From Planctomycetota bacterium (GTDB lineage Bacteria > Planctomycetota > Phycisphaerae > Phycisphaerales > SM1A02): 64,000 nt of DNA. Made by a program: the position numbers and the translations under genes. The notes under the pieces were generated by a model. That model saw only the letters and a list, made by a program, of their open reading frames with translations, was not told the origin of the DNA and ran no database searches. Within the stretch, counting starts at the first letter, position 1, and each line of letters opens with the position of its first letter. Where the stretch lies: contig JAPLMU010000062.1 of assembly GCA_026386795.1 (NCBI GenBank), positions 1 to 64,000 on the forward strand, written 5' to 3'. Below are positions 10,055 through 19,842 of the stretch, in pieces.

Positions 10055-11353
10055 ATGCCGACATACCGTCATCAAAGCATGGACAGCGGAGGCGTGGTCG
10101 CTTCTGGCGTATTGGTGGCAGCCGATCGTGCGACAGCTATGCGACTATTGCAAGCGCAGGGTCTGTTGCCGATGCAACTCGACGCCACCGATGCTGACGC
10201 TGCACCAAAGATATCGATGCCAAAGCGCACTGCGCAGGGCGGCGCGGAGGCTCCAGGAACCGATCCGATTGCCTATGTAAAGGGCCTATTCCGCACCGGC
10301 ACTGGTCGACCCAGTCTGAAGCGAACAGAGTTGGCGAACATCATTCGCGAACTAGCAACGGCTATCGAAGCAGGACTTCCACTTCTCAATGCGCTCAAGA
10401 CCGTGCGCCGCCAAGCGAGCGGCAAAGCGCAACCGGTGATTCTTGATTTCATCATCGAACGCGTGGAATCCGGTCGGCCACTGCATGAAGCAATGGAAGA
10501 GTATGGCCCGCCATTTGATGACATGATCATCGGCATGGTGCGCGCATCCGATGCGTCCGGACGCATGAGTGAAGTCATGCACCAACTTGCAGACCTCCTC
10601 GATCGTTCCGTAGAACTTCGTCGGGAACTCGTTGGAGCAACCATCTATCCGCTCATCGTGGCATGCATGATTGGCGTGAGCATCATCATTGCAGTGACAT
10701 TCCTTCTGCCAAGACTGATGGCGCCCATCATCGGTCAGCCCGGTGTGACGCTGCCCTTCCCCACCAAGGTGCTGCTCGGCTTTGCGGACTTCATGTACGC
10801 ATGGTGGTGGCTGGTACTGATTCTGACCGTTGGCGGAGTGATTGGATTCCGACGCTGGGTTGCCGCCCCAAAGAATCGACGCAAGGTCGACCTCATGCTC
10901 CTCAAGGCCCCGATTGTCGGGAACCTTGTGCGTGATATTGCGGTGGCCCGCTTCACTCGTACCCTCGGAACTCTTGTGTCGGCAGGTCTTCCGATTCTGA
11001 GCGCACTGAACATCGTGCGTGACACACTTGGGAACACGGTGCTGATGGACGCCATCGACGGGGTTCAGGAAAAAGTCACCACCGGACAGTCGCTCGCTGA
11101 GCCACTCGAAAAATGCGGCTTCTTTCCGCCACTCCTGGTGCAGATTGTGAATATCGGCGAGCGATCCGGGCGGCTCGAGCCCATGCTTCTCCACGCAGCC
11201 ACCGCGTTCGACCGCCAAGTGAACACCTCCCTGAAACTGTTCACCAAACTGCTACCGCCCGTTCTGTTGGTGGGCATGGCCATGATTGCGGCATTCGTCC
11301 TTGCCGCCATCTTGCTCCCGCTGTTGGAGATGCAAAAAGCGCTCGGCGGGTGA
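10055..11353 (+). CDS. gspF: Type II secretion system inner membrane platform protein GspF
   Basis: MPTYRHQSMDSGGVVASGVL...LANIIRELATAIEAGLPLLNALKTV...RFTRTLGTLVSAGLPILSALNIVRDTLGN...VQIVNIGERSGRLEPML. Confidence 0.95.
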   Translation: MPTYRHQSMDSGGVVASGVLVAADRATAMRLLQAQGLLPMQLDATDADAAPKISMPKRTAQGGAEAPGTDPIAYVKGLFRTGTGRPSLKRTELANIIRELATAIEAGLPLLNALKTVRRQASGKAQPVILDFIIERVESGRPLHEAMEEYGPPFDDMIIGMVRASDASGRMSEVMHQLADLLDRSVELRRELVGATIYPLIVACMIGVSIIIAVTFLLPRLMAPIIGQPGVTLPFPTKVLLGFADFMYAWWWLVLILTVGGVIGFRRWVAAPKNRRKVDLMLLKAPIVGNLVRDIAVARFTRTLGTLVSAGLPILSALNIVRDTLGNTVLMDAIDGVQEKVTTGQSLAEPLEKCGFFPPLLVQIVNIGERSGRLEPMLLHAATAFDRQVNTSLKLFTKLLPPVLLVGMAMIAAFVLAAILLPLLEMQKALGG

Positions 11354-11491
11354 CCTTCCTTCAGGTTATTGGACATTACTCAGATTCACGGGGATGGTCG
11401 ATGTCAGATCAGACCGACTCGTGCGTTCAATGCGTACAACACGCACCCGTGCGCATCTCCCCCCACTCCTGACTCGAATTCATTGAAACAC

Positions 11492-11926
11492 ATGCGAACT
11501 CACCGCTTCCGCCGCCCCGCACGCCACGCACGCCGAGCCTTCTCGCTCGTCGAGTTGATCGTTGCCGTCACCATCATGGCCATCCTCGCCGCACTGGTCG
11601 TTCCGCGCGTTTCGCAGTGGATTGGTTTCACAAAGGGCAAGACCGCGCGCGCTGATGCCGAGACGATCTCAAACCAAGTGCGCATGTACATGACAGCCAA
11701 GGGGATGAGCACCCTGCCAAGCGACTTTGAACTGATGGAACTCACCGAGGGCGATGGCGCACTGCTCAACAAGAACCAAGTGATGGACCCGTGGAACAAC
11801 CCGTACCAGATTCGTATCCCGGGCGAAGTCAACCTCGACTTTGACGTCTACAGCTTTGGAGCTGATGGTCAAGCCGGCGGCGAAGGCGAAGGCGCTGATG
11901 TCGTCGCTGGCGATAAGCGCAACTAA
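11492..11926 (+). CDS. gspG: Major pseudopilin GspG
   Basis: Prepilin motif AFSLVELIVAVTIMAILAALVVPRVS; GspG hallmark DPWNNPYQIRIPGEVNLDFDVYSFGADGQAGGEGEGADV. Confidence 0.93.
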   Translation: MRTHRFRRPARHARRAFSLVELIVAVTIMAILAALVVPRVSQWIGFTKGKTARADAETISNQVRMYMTAKGMSTLPSDFELMELTEGDGALLNKNQVMDPWNNPYQIRIPGEVNLDFDVYSFGADGQAGGEGEGADVVAGDKRN

Positions 11927-11951
11927 CGCGCGCGCGAGCGTGCCTACTTTC

Positions 11952-12551
11952 ATGATCCCTGCACGCACCATCCACTCTTCAAAGCCAATCGCTTCACGGC
12001 GAGGGTTCACGCTCATTGAGTTGATTGTGGTGGTGGTTGTGTTGGGCATCGCTGCCGCGGCGATCGTGCCGAAATTCACGGGCACGGCGCGACAAGAAGC
12101 TGACAACTCGGTTGACCAAGTTGCCGAATTGTTGCGCCTCTTTGCGTATCGACAATCGCTCAGTTCGCAACAAGTTGCACTGTGGCGTGACGGAAACGAT
12201 GGTCGCATTCACTTGCTCGTGATGGACATTGATCCTGAGGAACCAGATGCGCCACCAGCGTGGCGGCCCGACCGGTTCGCAGCACCAGTCAGCCTTCCTG
12301 TAGGCGTAGAAATCGTGGAAATTCAGAACAACGATCAACGTGTTGACCCAGCTGAATGGACAATCGCAAGCGTTCCCGGTGGCGAGCGACCCAAGATTGC
12401 CATTCGCCTTGTTGGACTTGGAATTGACTCCACCGTTGCACTTCCGCAAGGATCGCCAAGCGTGGTGCGTGTTGATGCAGACAAGCCGGCACCCTTCGCG
12501 CGCGAGCCGATCGACCTCAACCGCGCGGGACGGGAGTTTGAGCCATGGTGA
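11952..12551 (+). CDS. Type II secretion minor pseudopilin (GspH-like)
   Basis: RRGFTLIELIVVVVVLGIAAAAIVPKF prepilin N-terminus, position after gspG. Confidence 0.8.
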   Translation: MIPARTIHSSKPIASRRGFTLIELIVVVVVLGIAAAAIVPKFTGTARQEADNSVDQVAELLRLFAYRQSLSSQQVALWRDGNDGRIHLLVMDIDPEEPDAPPAWRPDRFAAPVSLPVGVEIVEIQNNDQRVDPAEWTIASVPGGERPKIAIRLVGLGIDSTVALPQGSPSVVRVDADKPAPFAREPIDLNRAGREFEPW

Positions 12552-13018
12552 TGCGGTCTCCATCGTCCATACATCGCTTGCAATCTGAGCGCCGTGGCTG
12601 GGCGCTCATTGATGTCATCATTGGCGGTGTCATTCTTGGCATTGGTCTCGCTGCGGTGATTTCAATTGCCGAGCGCTCACTTGCCATGCAACAGCGATCT
12701 GAGCGCGAACTTGTAGCCGCGCAACTCTTGGACGGATTGCTCAATGAGGTGCTCGCCGTTGGCGTGGTCGAGTGGCAAATGTCCCGCGCATCTGACGGTG
12801 CCTTTGATGCTCCGTTCGACAAGTGGCAATGGCAGCTTGATATCCAGAAGCATGGCCTCGGCGATCCGTACTCGGTAATGGCAATCGCGCGCGATGATCG
12901 CAGCCTGGAATATCGAGTCGAAACACTCATGGCGGCGCGCCCAGAGAACACGACAGACCCAGTACGAACACCAGAAACTCCTATCGATCGCGAGGCCCGC
13001 TATGAAGCGCAGAAGTAA
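12545..13018 (+). CDS. Type II secretion minor pseudopilin (GspI-like)
   Basis: RRGWALIDVIIGGVILGIGLAAVISIAERSLAMQQ: atypical prepilin-like N-terminus; syntenic position; overlaps flanking genes. Confidence 0.65.
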   Translation: MVMRSPSSIHRLQSERRGWALIDVIIGGVILGIGLAAVISIAERSLAMQQRSERELVAAQLLDGLLNEVLAVGVVEWQMSRASDGAFDAPFDKWQWQLDIQKHGLGDPYSVMAIARDDRSLEYRVETLMAARPENTTDPVRTPETPIDREARYEAQK

Positions 13019-14045
13019 GCGCGATCCACAGCTTGGTTTCACGCTGATCGAACTGGTAATCGCCGGCACGATTGCTGCCATGGTGTTGATGTCTGTCACC
13101 TTCGCCCTCGCGCAACTAAGTAAGACGCGCAATATCGCGCGCGAGCGCGTTGAGGCATTTCAACGCGCCAGCATGTCGCTTGAGGCGCTGCGCCGCGACA
13201 TTGCCGCGATCATTCGCACTGATGATCTCTTTGACACTCGGTTCCTACTGACCACCCACGAAGCGAGTGGACGCACCGGTGGACACGTGCGAAGCGACCT
13301 TCTGCTCTTCAATATTTCAATGCGACCGATTCACCCCATTGAGTACCAAGGCGAAGGACGCGAGTACGAGACGCAGTACCGCATCGAGGACGATGAACTT
13401 GGTTCCGCACTGTGGCGCCGACGCGACATGGTTCCTGATGACCGCCCTGATGGCGGCGGCGTTGCCGAGCCAATCGCTGACGGTGTTGTTGGCTTCATGG
13501 TGGAAGCGAGCGATGGCGATGGTGGTTGGCGCAGCGAGTGGGATTCTGATGTCGATGGATTGCCAAAGTTAGTGCGCATGACTGTCACGGCGACTGGCAT
13601 TCCTGTTGGCGGAGAAAAAGTTGGTCTCACGCCCGATGTTGATCTGCGAACAGTGGTTGCCATCGATCGATTGATCGCACCGAAACCCGATCCGGTTCCC
13701 GAAGAACAGGCGCCCACAACTGGAACCCCCGGTGCTGATGCCCTGGCAGGTGCAGGCGGCGGCGCTGCTCAGGCTGGCGGTGCTCTGAGCGCCGGCACTG
13801 GAGGCAGCGCAGGAACGCTCACGCCAGTTGGCGGCGGCGGCGGCATCCCAACAACCGGCGGCCAGGGTGGACGTGGTCCGGGTGGCAGCGTTCAAGGCAT
13901 GGCACCTGGGCAAGGAATGGGCGGCGGTCAGGGCGGTCGCCCGGGTGGTCAGGGTGGTCAGGGTGGTGGCCGCGGCGGACCGAGCATGGGTGGCGGCGGT
14001 GGTGGACGTCCAATCGGCGGCGGTGGCCGGGGAGGTGGGCAATGA
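13002..14045 (+). CDS. Type II secretion minor pseudopilin (GspJ-like) with Gly-rich C-terminal tail
   Basis: QLGFTLIELVIAGTIAAMVLMSVTFALAQLSKTRN; ~95 aa Gly/Gln-rich C-terminus. Confidence 0.75.
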   Translation: MKRRSKRDPQLGFTLIELVIAGTIAAMVLMSVTFALAQLSKTRNIARERVEAFQRASMSLEALRRDIAAIIRTDDLFDTRFLLTTHEASGRTGGHVRSDLLLFNISMRPIHPIEYQGEGREYETQYRIEDDELGSALWRRRDMVPDDRPDGGGVAEPIADGVVGFMVEASDGDGGWRSEWDSDVDGLPKLVRMTVTATGIPVGGEKVGLTPDVDLRTVVAIDRLIAPKPDPVPEEQAPTTGTPGADALAGAGGGAAQAGGALSAGTGGSAGTLTPVGGGGGIPTTGGQGGRGPGGSVQGMAPGQGMGGGQGGRPGGQGGQGGGRGGPSMGGGGGGRPIGGGGRGGGQ

Positions 14046-15745
14046 TGCACACGCCTTCGAACAAAGTCACTTTCGCGGCAACGCGTGCACCTGCAGTCGC
14101 TCAGCGCGGCAGCGTTGTTGTGGTGGTTGTCTGGGCGGTAGCCGTTGCCGCCGTCTTGGTTTCTGCAACACAGATCGTCACATTTCGCCAAGCTGTGGTT
14201 GGTCGCGAGACGCTCGCGCGTGTGCAGGCGCGGTGGGCTGCGCGCGCCGGCGTAGAGCAGATGGTGGCGATCATGGAATTTCACCTCGAGAATGCCGATC
14301 CAGATGACCCAATGGCTGTTGTGCGCGACATGGAAGAGCACGCCATCGGAACGACCGCCACAGGTGGGTGGGATATCCGACATTTCCTTGACGGTATTGA
14401 GTGGGCCGGCCCGCTTGACGAGGGTGCCAAGCTCAACATCAACGTGGCGACCAGTACGCAGCTCACCAACCTGCCGAACATGACGCCCGACGTTGTTGAC
14501 GCGATCGTCGACTGGCGCGACGCGGATGACAATGTCCAAGGGTTGGGCGCAGAGAGCGACTACTACAGCAATCGCACGCTTGGCTACAAACCTCGGAACG
14601 GAAACTTCCGCAGCTTTGCCGAACTCGAACTCGTTGCTGGAGCATGGCCGCAATATGTCCGCGGCGAGGACTGGAATCTCAATGGTCGCCTCGATCCAAA
14701 TGAGAACGACGGTAATAAGAGCTTTCCGAACGACAAGCCCGATGGCAAGCTTGACGGAGGATGGTCCAAGTTCCTGACCGCCACCTCGGTGCAAAGTCCT
14801 GTGTCACTCAGCGGCGAAGACAAATTGCCGCTCAAGGGTGCTGATCCAGAATCACTGACCAAGCGGCTCGGTATTACTGCCGACCAGGCGAAAGCCTTGG
14901 CAACGTATGGAAACCAGCCCAACGCAAAGCCCGAGGCTCTGATCGCCACGCCGCTCAGTCAACTCGGCTCCGGTGGCGCTGCAGGTGCAACAGGCGGTGC
15001 GCAAGGTGGCAAAGGCGGAGGAGCAAGCGGCAGCTCTGGAGGCAAAGGCTCGGGCAGCGGCAGTAGTGGCGGCGGCATGAGTATGAGCACCGGCGGTGGT
15101 GGCATGAGCGCGAGTGGCGGCGGCCGTGGTGGTAGTGGCGGCGGTGGCGGTGGTGGCATGAGCACTGGCGGTGGATCAGGTGGCGGCAAGGGTTCTGGCG
15201 GCTCGGGCGGAGGCAGTTCTGGCGGCGGACGGTCCGGCGGTGGATCCGGTGGATCGAGTGCCTCTGGCTCATCAACAGCAACCGGGGGCGGTTCAAGCGG
15301 TCGTTCAAGCGGCGGCGGATCGAGCGGCGGCACGGGCGGTCCAGCGGCGGTCGCTGACCTCACAAATGTGCAGCTCCGAGCTGTGCTGCGCGAACTGACG
15401 GCAGATGACTTCACGAAGCCGGTGCCTGGCCGCATGAATATCAACACCGTCCCAGAGTCGGTCCTCAAGGAAGTACTCGAACTCGATCCGCGCATGGCCG
15501 ATGCGATCATCGCCCGCCGGCGTGCCAAGACCGAAGGAATCACGAGCCTTGCCGATCTATCGGAAATATCCGGCATCAATCCCACCGTGCTTACGCAACT
15601 TGCCACGCAATTTGATGTGACGAGCAGCGTGTATACCGTCACATGCCGCGGTCGAGCCGCAACAACAGGCGCCGAGGTTGAGATCGAGGTGGTCATTGAT
15701 AAGTCGCAGCTTCCCGCCAAGTTCCTCTCCTACCGCGAACAGTGA
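14042..15745 (+). CDS. gspK: Type II secretion minor pseudopilin GspK with long Gly/Ser insertion
   Basis: RGSVVVVVVWAVAVAAVLVSATQ; KLNINVATSTQLTNLPNMTPDVVDAIVDWRDADDN; MNINTVPESVLKEVLELDPRMADAIIARR (helix-hairpin-helix); 4-nt overlap with the upstream gene. Confidence 0.9.
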   Translation: MMHTPSNKVTFAATRAPAVAQRGSVVVVVVWAVAVAAVLVSATQIVTFRQAVVGRETLARVQARWAARAGVEQMVAIMEFHLENADPDDPMAVVRDMEEHAIGTTATGGWDIRHFLDGIEWAGPLDEGAKLNINVATSTQLTNLPNMTPDVVDAIVDWRDADDNVQGLGAESDYYSNRTLGYKPRNGNFRSFAELELVAGAWPQYVRGEDWNLNGRLDPNENDGNKSFPNDKPDGKLDGGWSKFLTATSVQSPVSLSGEDKLPLKGADPESLTKRLGITADQAKALATYGNQPNAKPEALIATPLSQLGSGGAAGATGGAQGGKGGGASGSSGGKGSGSGSSGGGMSMSTGGGGMSASGGGRGGSGGGGGGGMSTGGGSGGGKGSGGSGGGSSGGGRSGGGSGGSSASGSSTATGGGSSGRSSGGGSSGGTGGPAAVADLTNVQLRAVLRELTADDFTKPVPGRMNINTVPESVLKEVLELDPRMADAIIARRRAKTEGITSLADLSEISGINPTVLTQLATQFDVTSSVYTVTCRGRAATTGAEVEIEVVIDKSQLPAKFLSYREQ

Positions 15746-15752
15746 ATTACGA

Positions 15753-17885
15753 ATGAAGAAGTCTCCGAAGAAGCCCGCAGTCCCCACCCTCCAGCGCGAT
15801 CCGCGCGTGGTGGCGGTGATCCGCGCTACACGCGATGGGTTCGAGTTGACCGCACTTCGTTCGAGCGATGGCACAGTGAGCATGCTTGCAGCGCATCACT
15901 TTGGACTCGATGACGAGCGCGTTGGCAAATGGATTGAATCAGAACGCGCTGCGCGTGCAGTCATTGCACTTCCAGGCGCCGATGTCATTGTTCGCGCTGT
16001 GCAGTTACCGCGCGCGGATGAAGCGCGTCTTGAGGGAGCACTGCAACTCAACGCCAGTGCGTTTGTGCAGGGGCGCACTTCCGATTGGCGCGTCGCATCA
16101 GCACTGCTACCGCGTGAGCGCGGCGACGGCATTCGAACCGGTCTCGTTGCCGAGTGGCCAGAAGACGCAAACCGCGCGGACATGCCGAAAGGTCTCAATG
16201 AAGGCCCGATGGTTTCTTTCGCGCCAGCGATCGCAGGTCTCGCGGCCATTGCATCGGTGGCTGATGTTCCGCTTCTCTGGGTGGATTCAGCGAATGGCGT
16301 GCTATCCGTGTGCGTTCCCACAACGCGCGGACTACTTGCGCGAGTCATTCGCGCTGGAGGCAACGGCGAAGACATTGAACTTGCTGAAGTAGCACAAGCC
16401 GTCGGTGAGGCATGTGTGCATGCAGGTGTGCCAAGCGCAGAAATTCCAATCGCGATTGAGCGCACCGTGGAAGCCGCACGCGGCGCGCTCGCTGGTGGGT
16501 TTGGTTGCGCGGATGCTGATCTCACAAAGCTCGCAGCGTTGGTCAGCAATTGCGATGAGTCATCAGACGCCCAGTGGTGGCGAAGCAACGGCCTTGCTGT
16601 TGGTATCGCGCTCGCGGCGAGCGGTCCGGCAATGCCATTGACACGGCTGCAATGGACTGACCTGAGCGCACGACCCGACCGGCTTGGTGCATTGATTAAC
16701 CGCATCTCCGAACCGCGCATGGCGCGTCGAATCATGTTGGTTGGCATCTTGACTCTTGCGCTCGCGCCGATTGCAGTGGAGGGTTCGCGCTTGCTGCTTC
16801 TTCGCTGGAAGCTGCCGGACCTTGAGGGGTACATGAAGGCAGAGGAATTCGATCGCAAGAAGCAGGCCATGTACCGGGTGCTCGGTCGCCAGGGCGCATC
16901 GATGACGAAGACGCTCTCGGATCTTGCCTGCAGTGCGCCGGACGGTATCGAGGTGGAATTCATCAATGTTGCGCAATCAGTGAAGGGACAAGCGGTCACA
17001 GTGCGCGGAAAAGCGCGTGCTGCCGGCGGTCTTCAGGGCACCGAGATCATGCTGCAAATGGAGAAGCAGATGCGCGAAAGCGGCGCGTTCGAAGCAATCC
17101 AGCGCAACTCCGAGGCTCCCGACACGCGCGGCTATCAGGAGTTTGCGATCAACGCGACTTCAGTGCGGCCGACCTACAGCGTTGCATTCCCCGAGGCACA
17201 AGACTTTGCGCGCACATCAATGCGAGTCCGTCGCTACGGGCCTCCGCCAGATGATGTCGACACGGTTGCATCCGGACTTGATACGCGAACATCAGCGCCG
17301 TCTGGCGCGACAACTGGCACAGCGAGCGGTGCAACTGGCGCGGCAAGCGGCGGCGCAGCGACCAGTGCCGCGAATCCACGATCATCAGCAGAATCGACAG
17401 CATCCGGAGCGATTGCTGACGATGCCAGTCAATCGGACACCGAAACAGCCGATGCCACGGGCAACGGTCGTCGATCACGTTCTGGTCGCGGCAAATCATC
17501 GACAGGCAGCGCTGCCGCCGCCGCACCCACAGCGGGCAGCACCGCGAGTGCGGGCGCTGCAAGTGCCAGCGCAGCACCTGCTGATTCTGGCGCTACGGCT
17601 GCGGCGGGCGCAGATAGCAAATCGGCCGCACGTGGAGCACGCGCGGCAGGCACTGCTACGCGCAGTGGACTCGCAACACGCAGCAATATTGGGGGAAGCA
17701 GTGAAGCCGAACCACCGCCGCCAGCATTGAGTGACAATGAAATCAAACGCATGAGCCGAGAAGAAGCACGCGAAGCCCTTGTGAAGGTCTCACGGGCTCG
17801 ACAGCGCGCCGATCTTGATGATGCAGTGAAGACCCGCCTGAAGACCGAGTTCGATCTCTTGCTCGAACGATGCAAGCACGAATGA
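15753..17885 (+). CDS. GspL/PilM-PilN-like T2SS assembly protein
   Basis: PilM/GspL actin-fold-like N-terminus (VVAVIRATRDGFELTALRSSDG...IALPGADVIVRAVQLPRADEARLEGAL), TM segment plus PilN-like domain (SDLACSAPDGIEVEFINVAQSVKGQAVTVRGKA), Ala/Ser/Gly-rich region. Confidence 0.65.
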   Translation: MKKSPKKPAVPTLQRDPRVVAVIRATRDGFELTALRSSDGTVSMLAAHHFGLDDERVGKWIESERAARAVIALPGADVIVRAVQLPRADEARLEGALQLNASAFVQGRTSDWRVASALLPRERGDGIRTGLVAEWPEDANRADMPKGLNEGPMVSFAPAIAGLAAIASVADVPLLWVDSANGVLSVCVPTTRGLLARVIRAGGNGEDIELAEVAQAVGEACVHAGVPSAEIPIAIERTVEAARGALAGGFGCADADLTKLAALVSNCDESSDAQWWRSNGLAVGIALAASGPAMPLTRLQWTDLSARPDRLGALINRISEPRMARRIMLVGILTLALAPIAVEGSRLLLLRWKLPDLEGYMKAEEFDRKKQAMYRVLGRQGASMTKTLSDLACSAPDGIEVEFINVAQSVKGQAVTVRGKARAAGGLQGTEIMLQMEKQMRESGAFEAIQRNSEAPDTRGYQEFAINATSVRPTYSVAFPEAQDFARTSMRVRRYGPPPDDVDTVASGLDTRTSAPSGATTGTASGATGAASGGAATSAANPRSSAESTASGAIADDASQSDTETADATGNGRRSRSGRGKSSTGSAAAAAPTAGSTASAGAASASAAPADSGATAAAGADSKSAARGARAAGTATRSGLATRSNIGGSSEAEPPPPALSDNEIKRMSREEAREALVKVSRARQRADLDDAVKTRLKTEFDLLLERCKHE

Positions 17886-17907
17886 GAACGAACACCGCAG
17901 TGCAACT

Positions 17908-18570
17908 ATGACCAATCTTCCCGCCAACATTGAGAGCACCGCTCCAGCACCCGCGCCGACTCGGACGCGCCGGTCGCTCCGTAATCAGACCGCCGATCTC
18001 CGCATGCGCTACGACGCGCTGCCGCGCCGACAACAGTGGCTCGTCATTGCAGTGCTCGTGGCCATTGCGTGGTTTGCGGTTGATGAATTGCTTTGGTCAC
18101 GTGCACGCGAGTGGTCGTCCGAAAGCGCACGCATTGAGGCTGCCTTGGATCGCGGCGCCAAGCGCAGCAATACAGTGAGCGCAGACCTACGTCGTTCCGT
18201 AGCAACATTCGGCCCAGTGATTCCGCCCGGACCAGCAGCCCCGGGTCGCGAAGAACTCGCGCGCGCCATTGATGAAGTAGCGCGCAAGCACAAAGTGGCG
18301 GGATACAGTTACGAAGCGCGCACCGGACAGCGCGTGAAAGACGCCGACGCGTCCATTCTTGGCCCATCCATTGATCGCTTGCAAGCGGAAGTGAAGTTTG
18401 AAACAACCGCGGACGAATTGCCGAAATTCCTTGCGGATCTCGAGTCACACCCGATGATCGATGGCATCACTGCGCTACGCCTGCAGAAGAACGACCAGAA
18501 TCGCAAGGTCACAGTGCAGGCGACCATTGAAACATGGGTGATCGCTGCCGGCGGAAGGGGCGCGCGATGA
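17908..18570 (+). CDS. GspM/PilO-like T2SS assembly protein
   Basis: Single N-terminal TM (QQWLVIAVLVAIAWFAVDELLW), coiled segment, PilO-like C-terminus (ETTADELPKFLADLESHPMIDGITALRLQKN); synteny. Confidence 0.7.
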   Translation: MTNLPANIESTAPAPAPTRTRRSLRNQTADLRMRYDALPRRQQWLVIAVLVAIAWFAVDELLWSRAREWSSESARIEAALDRGAKRSNTVSADLRRSVATFGPVIPPGPAAPGREELARAIDEVARKHKVAGYSYEARTGQRVKDADASILGPSIDRLQAEVKFETTADELPKFLADLESHPMIDGITALRLQKNDQNRKVTVQATIETWVIAAGGRGAR

Positions 18571-19613
18571 ATCTTCGACTGCAACTGCCTTCTGGTATCC
18601 GTTGGTCGGGCATGTTGGTTGCCACGGTCTTGTGCGCTACGGCGGGCGCGGTCGTGTTGGTTCAGCATTCCGTTCCTTTGCTCCTCGATGTCTTTCGCCC
18701 TTCGACATCGGTTGACGCTGTTGATGTAACGACGCCACTCCTGGCGCAGCATGAAACAACGCAAGGGATGTACAAGTCGCGCTTCGAAGGGCGCTCGCTG
18801 TTCTTCGCGCCACAGGACTGGAAGCGCAAGATTCCGCCGCCGCCGCCGCCACCACCGCCGTCACCACCGCCACCGATCCCGCCACCGCCGACCGAGTACA
18901 CCGGTCCAAAGGTTGTCGGCATGCTTGGCAACACCGTCTACCTCGAAGGCGCTCGCACGATTGAGATCGGTAAGGACGCTGAGGGGATCACGCTTGTGGA
19001 AATCGTCTCCCCTTGGATGGTGAAGATCCGCCACAAGGGCAAGGAGTACGACGTTGCGGTTGGTATAAAGACGAACGACGCGAATTTCAAACCGATTACA
19101 AGCGCCGGCACGCCGTCCGGCATGACGGTGGAGCCATCCGCCGGTGCCGCTGGCTCTGAAGGTGGCGCGCGCGGTGGAGCCTCGGCCCTTGGCGGTAGTT
19201 CTGCCGCGAGCCGAAGTGGACCGAGCACCGCAGCGACCATGGCAAGCAAATCCGGGGCCCTCTCCGGTGCGGCTGCAGGTGCAGCGCCGGTTGCAGCCGC
19301 GGGTACAGGTGCCGCTGGGCTGCCAAGCGGGGCGAACGGTGCTCCTGGTGGTGCTCCGGCCGCCGCCGACGGACGCGCGGGCGCCCCTGCCGATGGGGCA
19401 GCGCCAACCCTGAACTCCAGCTCAGCCGTCCCCCCTATTCCGGCAGCAATCACACAGGTGGCGGTCTCCCGACTGGAAATTGAAGCCGCCCGGACGGCCC
19501 TGGCACAGGTTGCCGCCGCTCGCGGCAGGCCAGACTTGAATGACGCCACCCGCCAGCGCCTCGAAGCCGAGGAGCAATGGCTGGTTCAGCGCCTTGAGGA
19601 TCTCACCCGCTAG
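18567..19613 (+). CDS. GspC/PilP-like T2SS protein with polyproline segment
   Basis: N-terminal TM, PPPPPPPPPSPPPPIPPPP linker, GPKVVGMLGNTVYLEGARTIEIGKDAEGITLVEIVSPWMVKIRHKGKEYDVAVGI HR/PilP-like domain; ATGA overlap with the upstream gene. Confidence 0.65.
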   Translation: MNLRLQLPSGIRWSGMLVATVLCATAGAVVLVQHSVPLLLDVFRPSTSVDAVDVTTPLLAQHETTQGMYKSRFEGRSLFFAPQDWKRKIPPPPPPPPPSPPPPIPPPPTEYTGPKVVGMLGNTVYLEGARTIEIGKDAEGITLVEIVSPWMVKIRHKGKEYDVAVGIKTNDANFKPITSAGTPSGMTVEPSAGAAGSEGGARGGASALGGSSAASRSGPSTAATMASKSGALSGAAAGAAPVAAAGTGAAGLPSGANGAPGGAPAAADGRAGAPADGAAPTLNSSSAVPPIPAAITQVAVSRLEIEAARTALAQVAAARGRPDLNDATRQRLEAEEQWLVQRLEDLTR

Positions 19614-19842
19614 GGTCCTCGTTAGCAGCCGTTTCTCGTAATTTGTGGCAGTTTTTACTCTCCGAACGGGCGAGAAACGGGGTCTTGGTGGCAATCTGCC
19701 GTCAGGCACGGGCGTTTCTTAGTCAACGGCGCCACACAGCCGATAGACCCTACAAGACCTTTCGTGGCACTGTTGGCCGCTACTGGTTCTTGTCCCGACG
19801 GACCCGTGCCAAACTCTCTGGCACATCGCTTGGAGAACACAT

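Noticed and set aside
14959-15720. Minus-strand 253-aa Pro-rich ORF opposite gspK
   Set aside because: Complement of the Gly/Ser coding block; no start context or homology signal, fully inside gspK.
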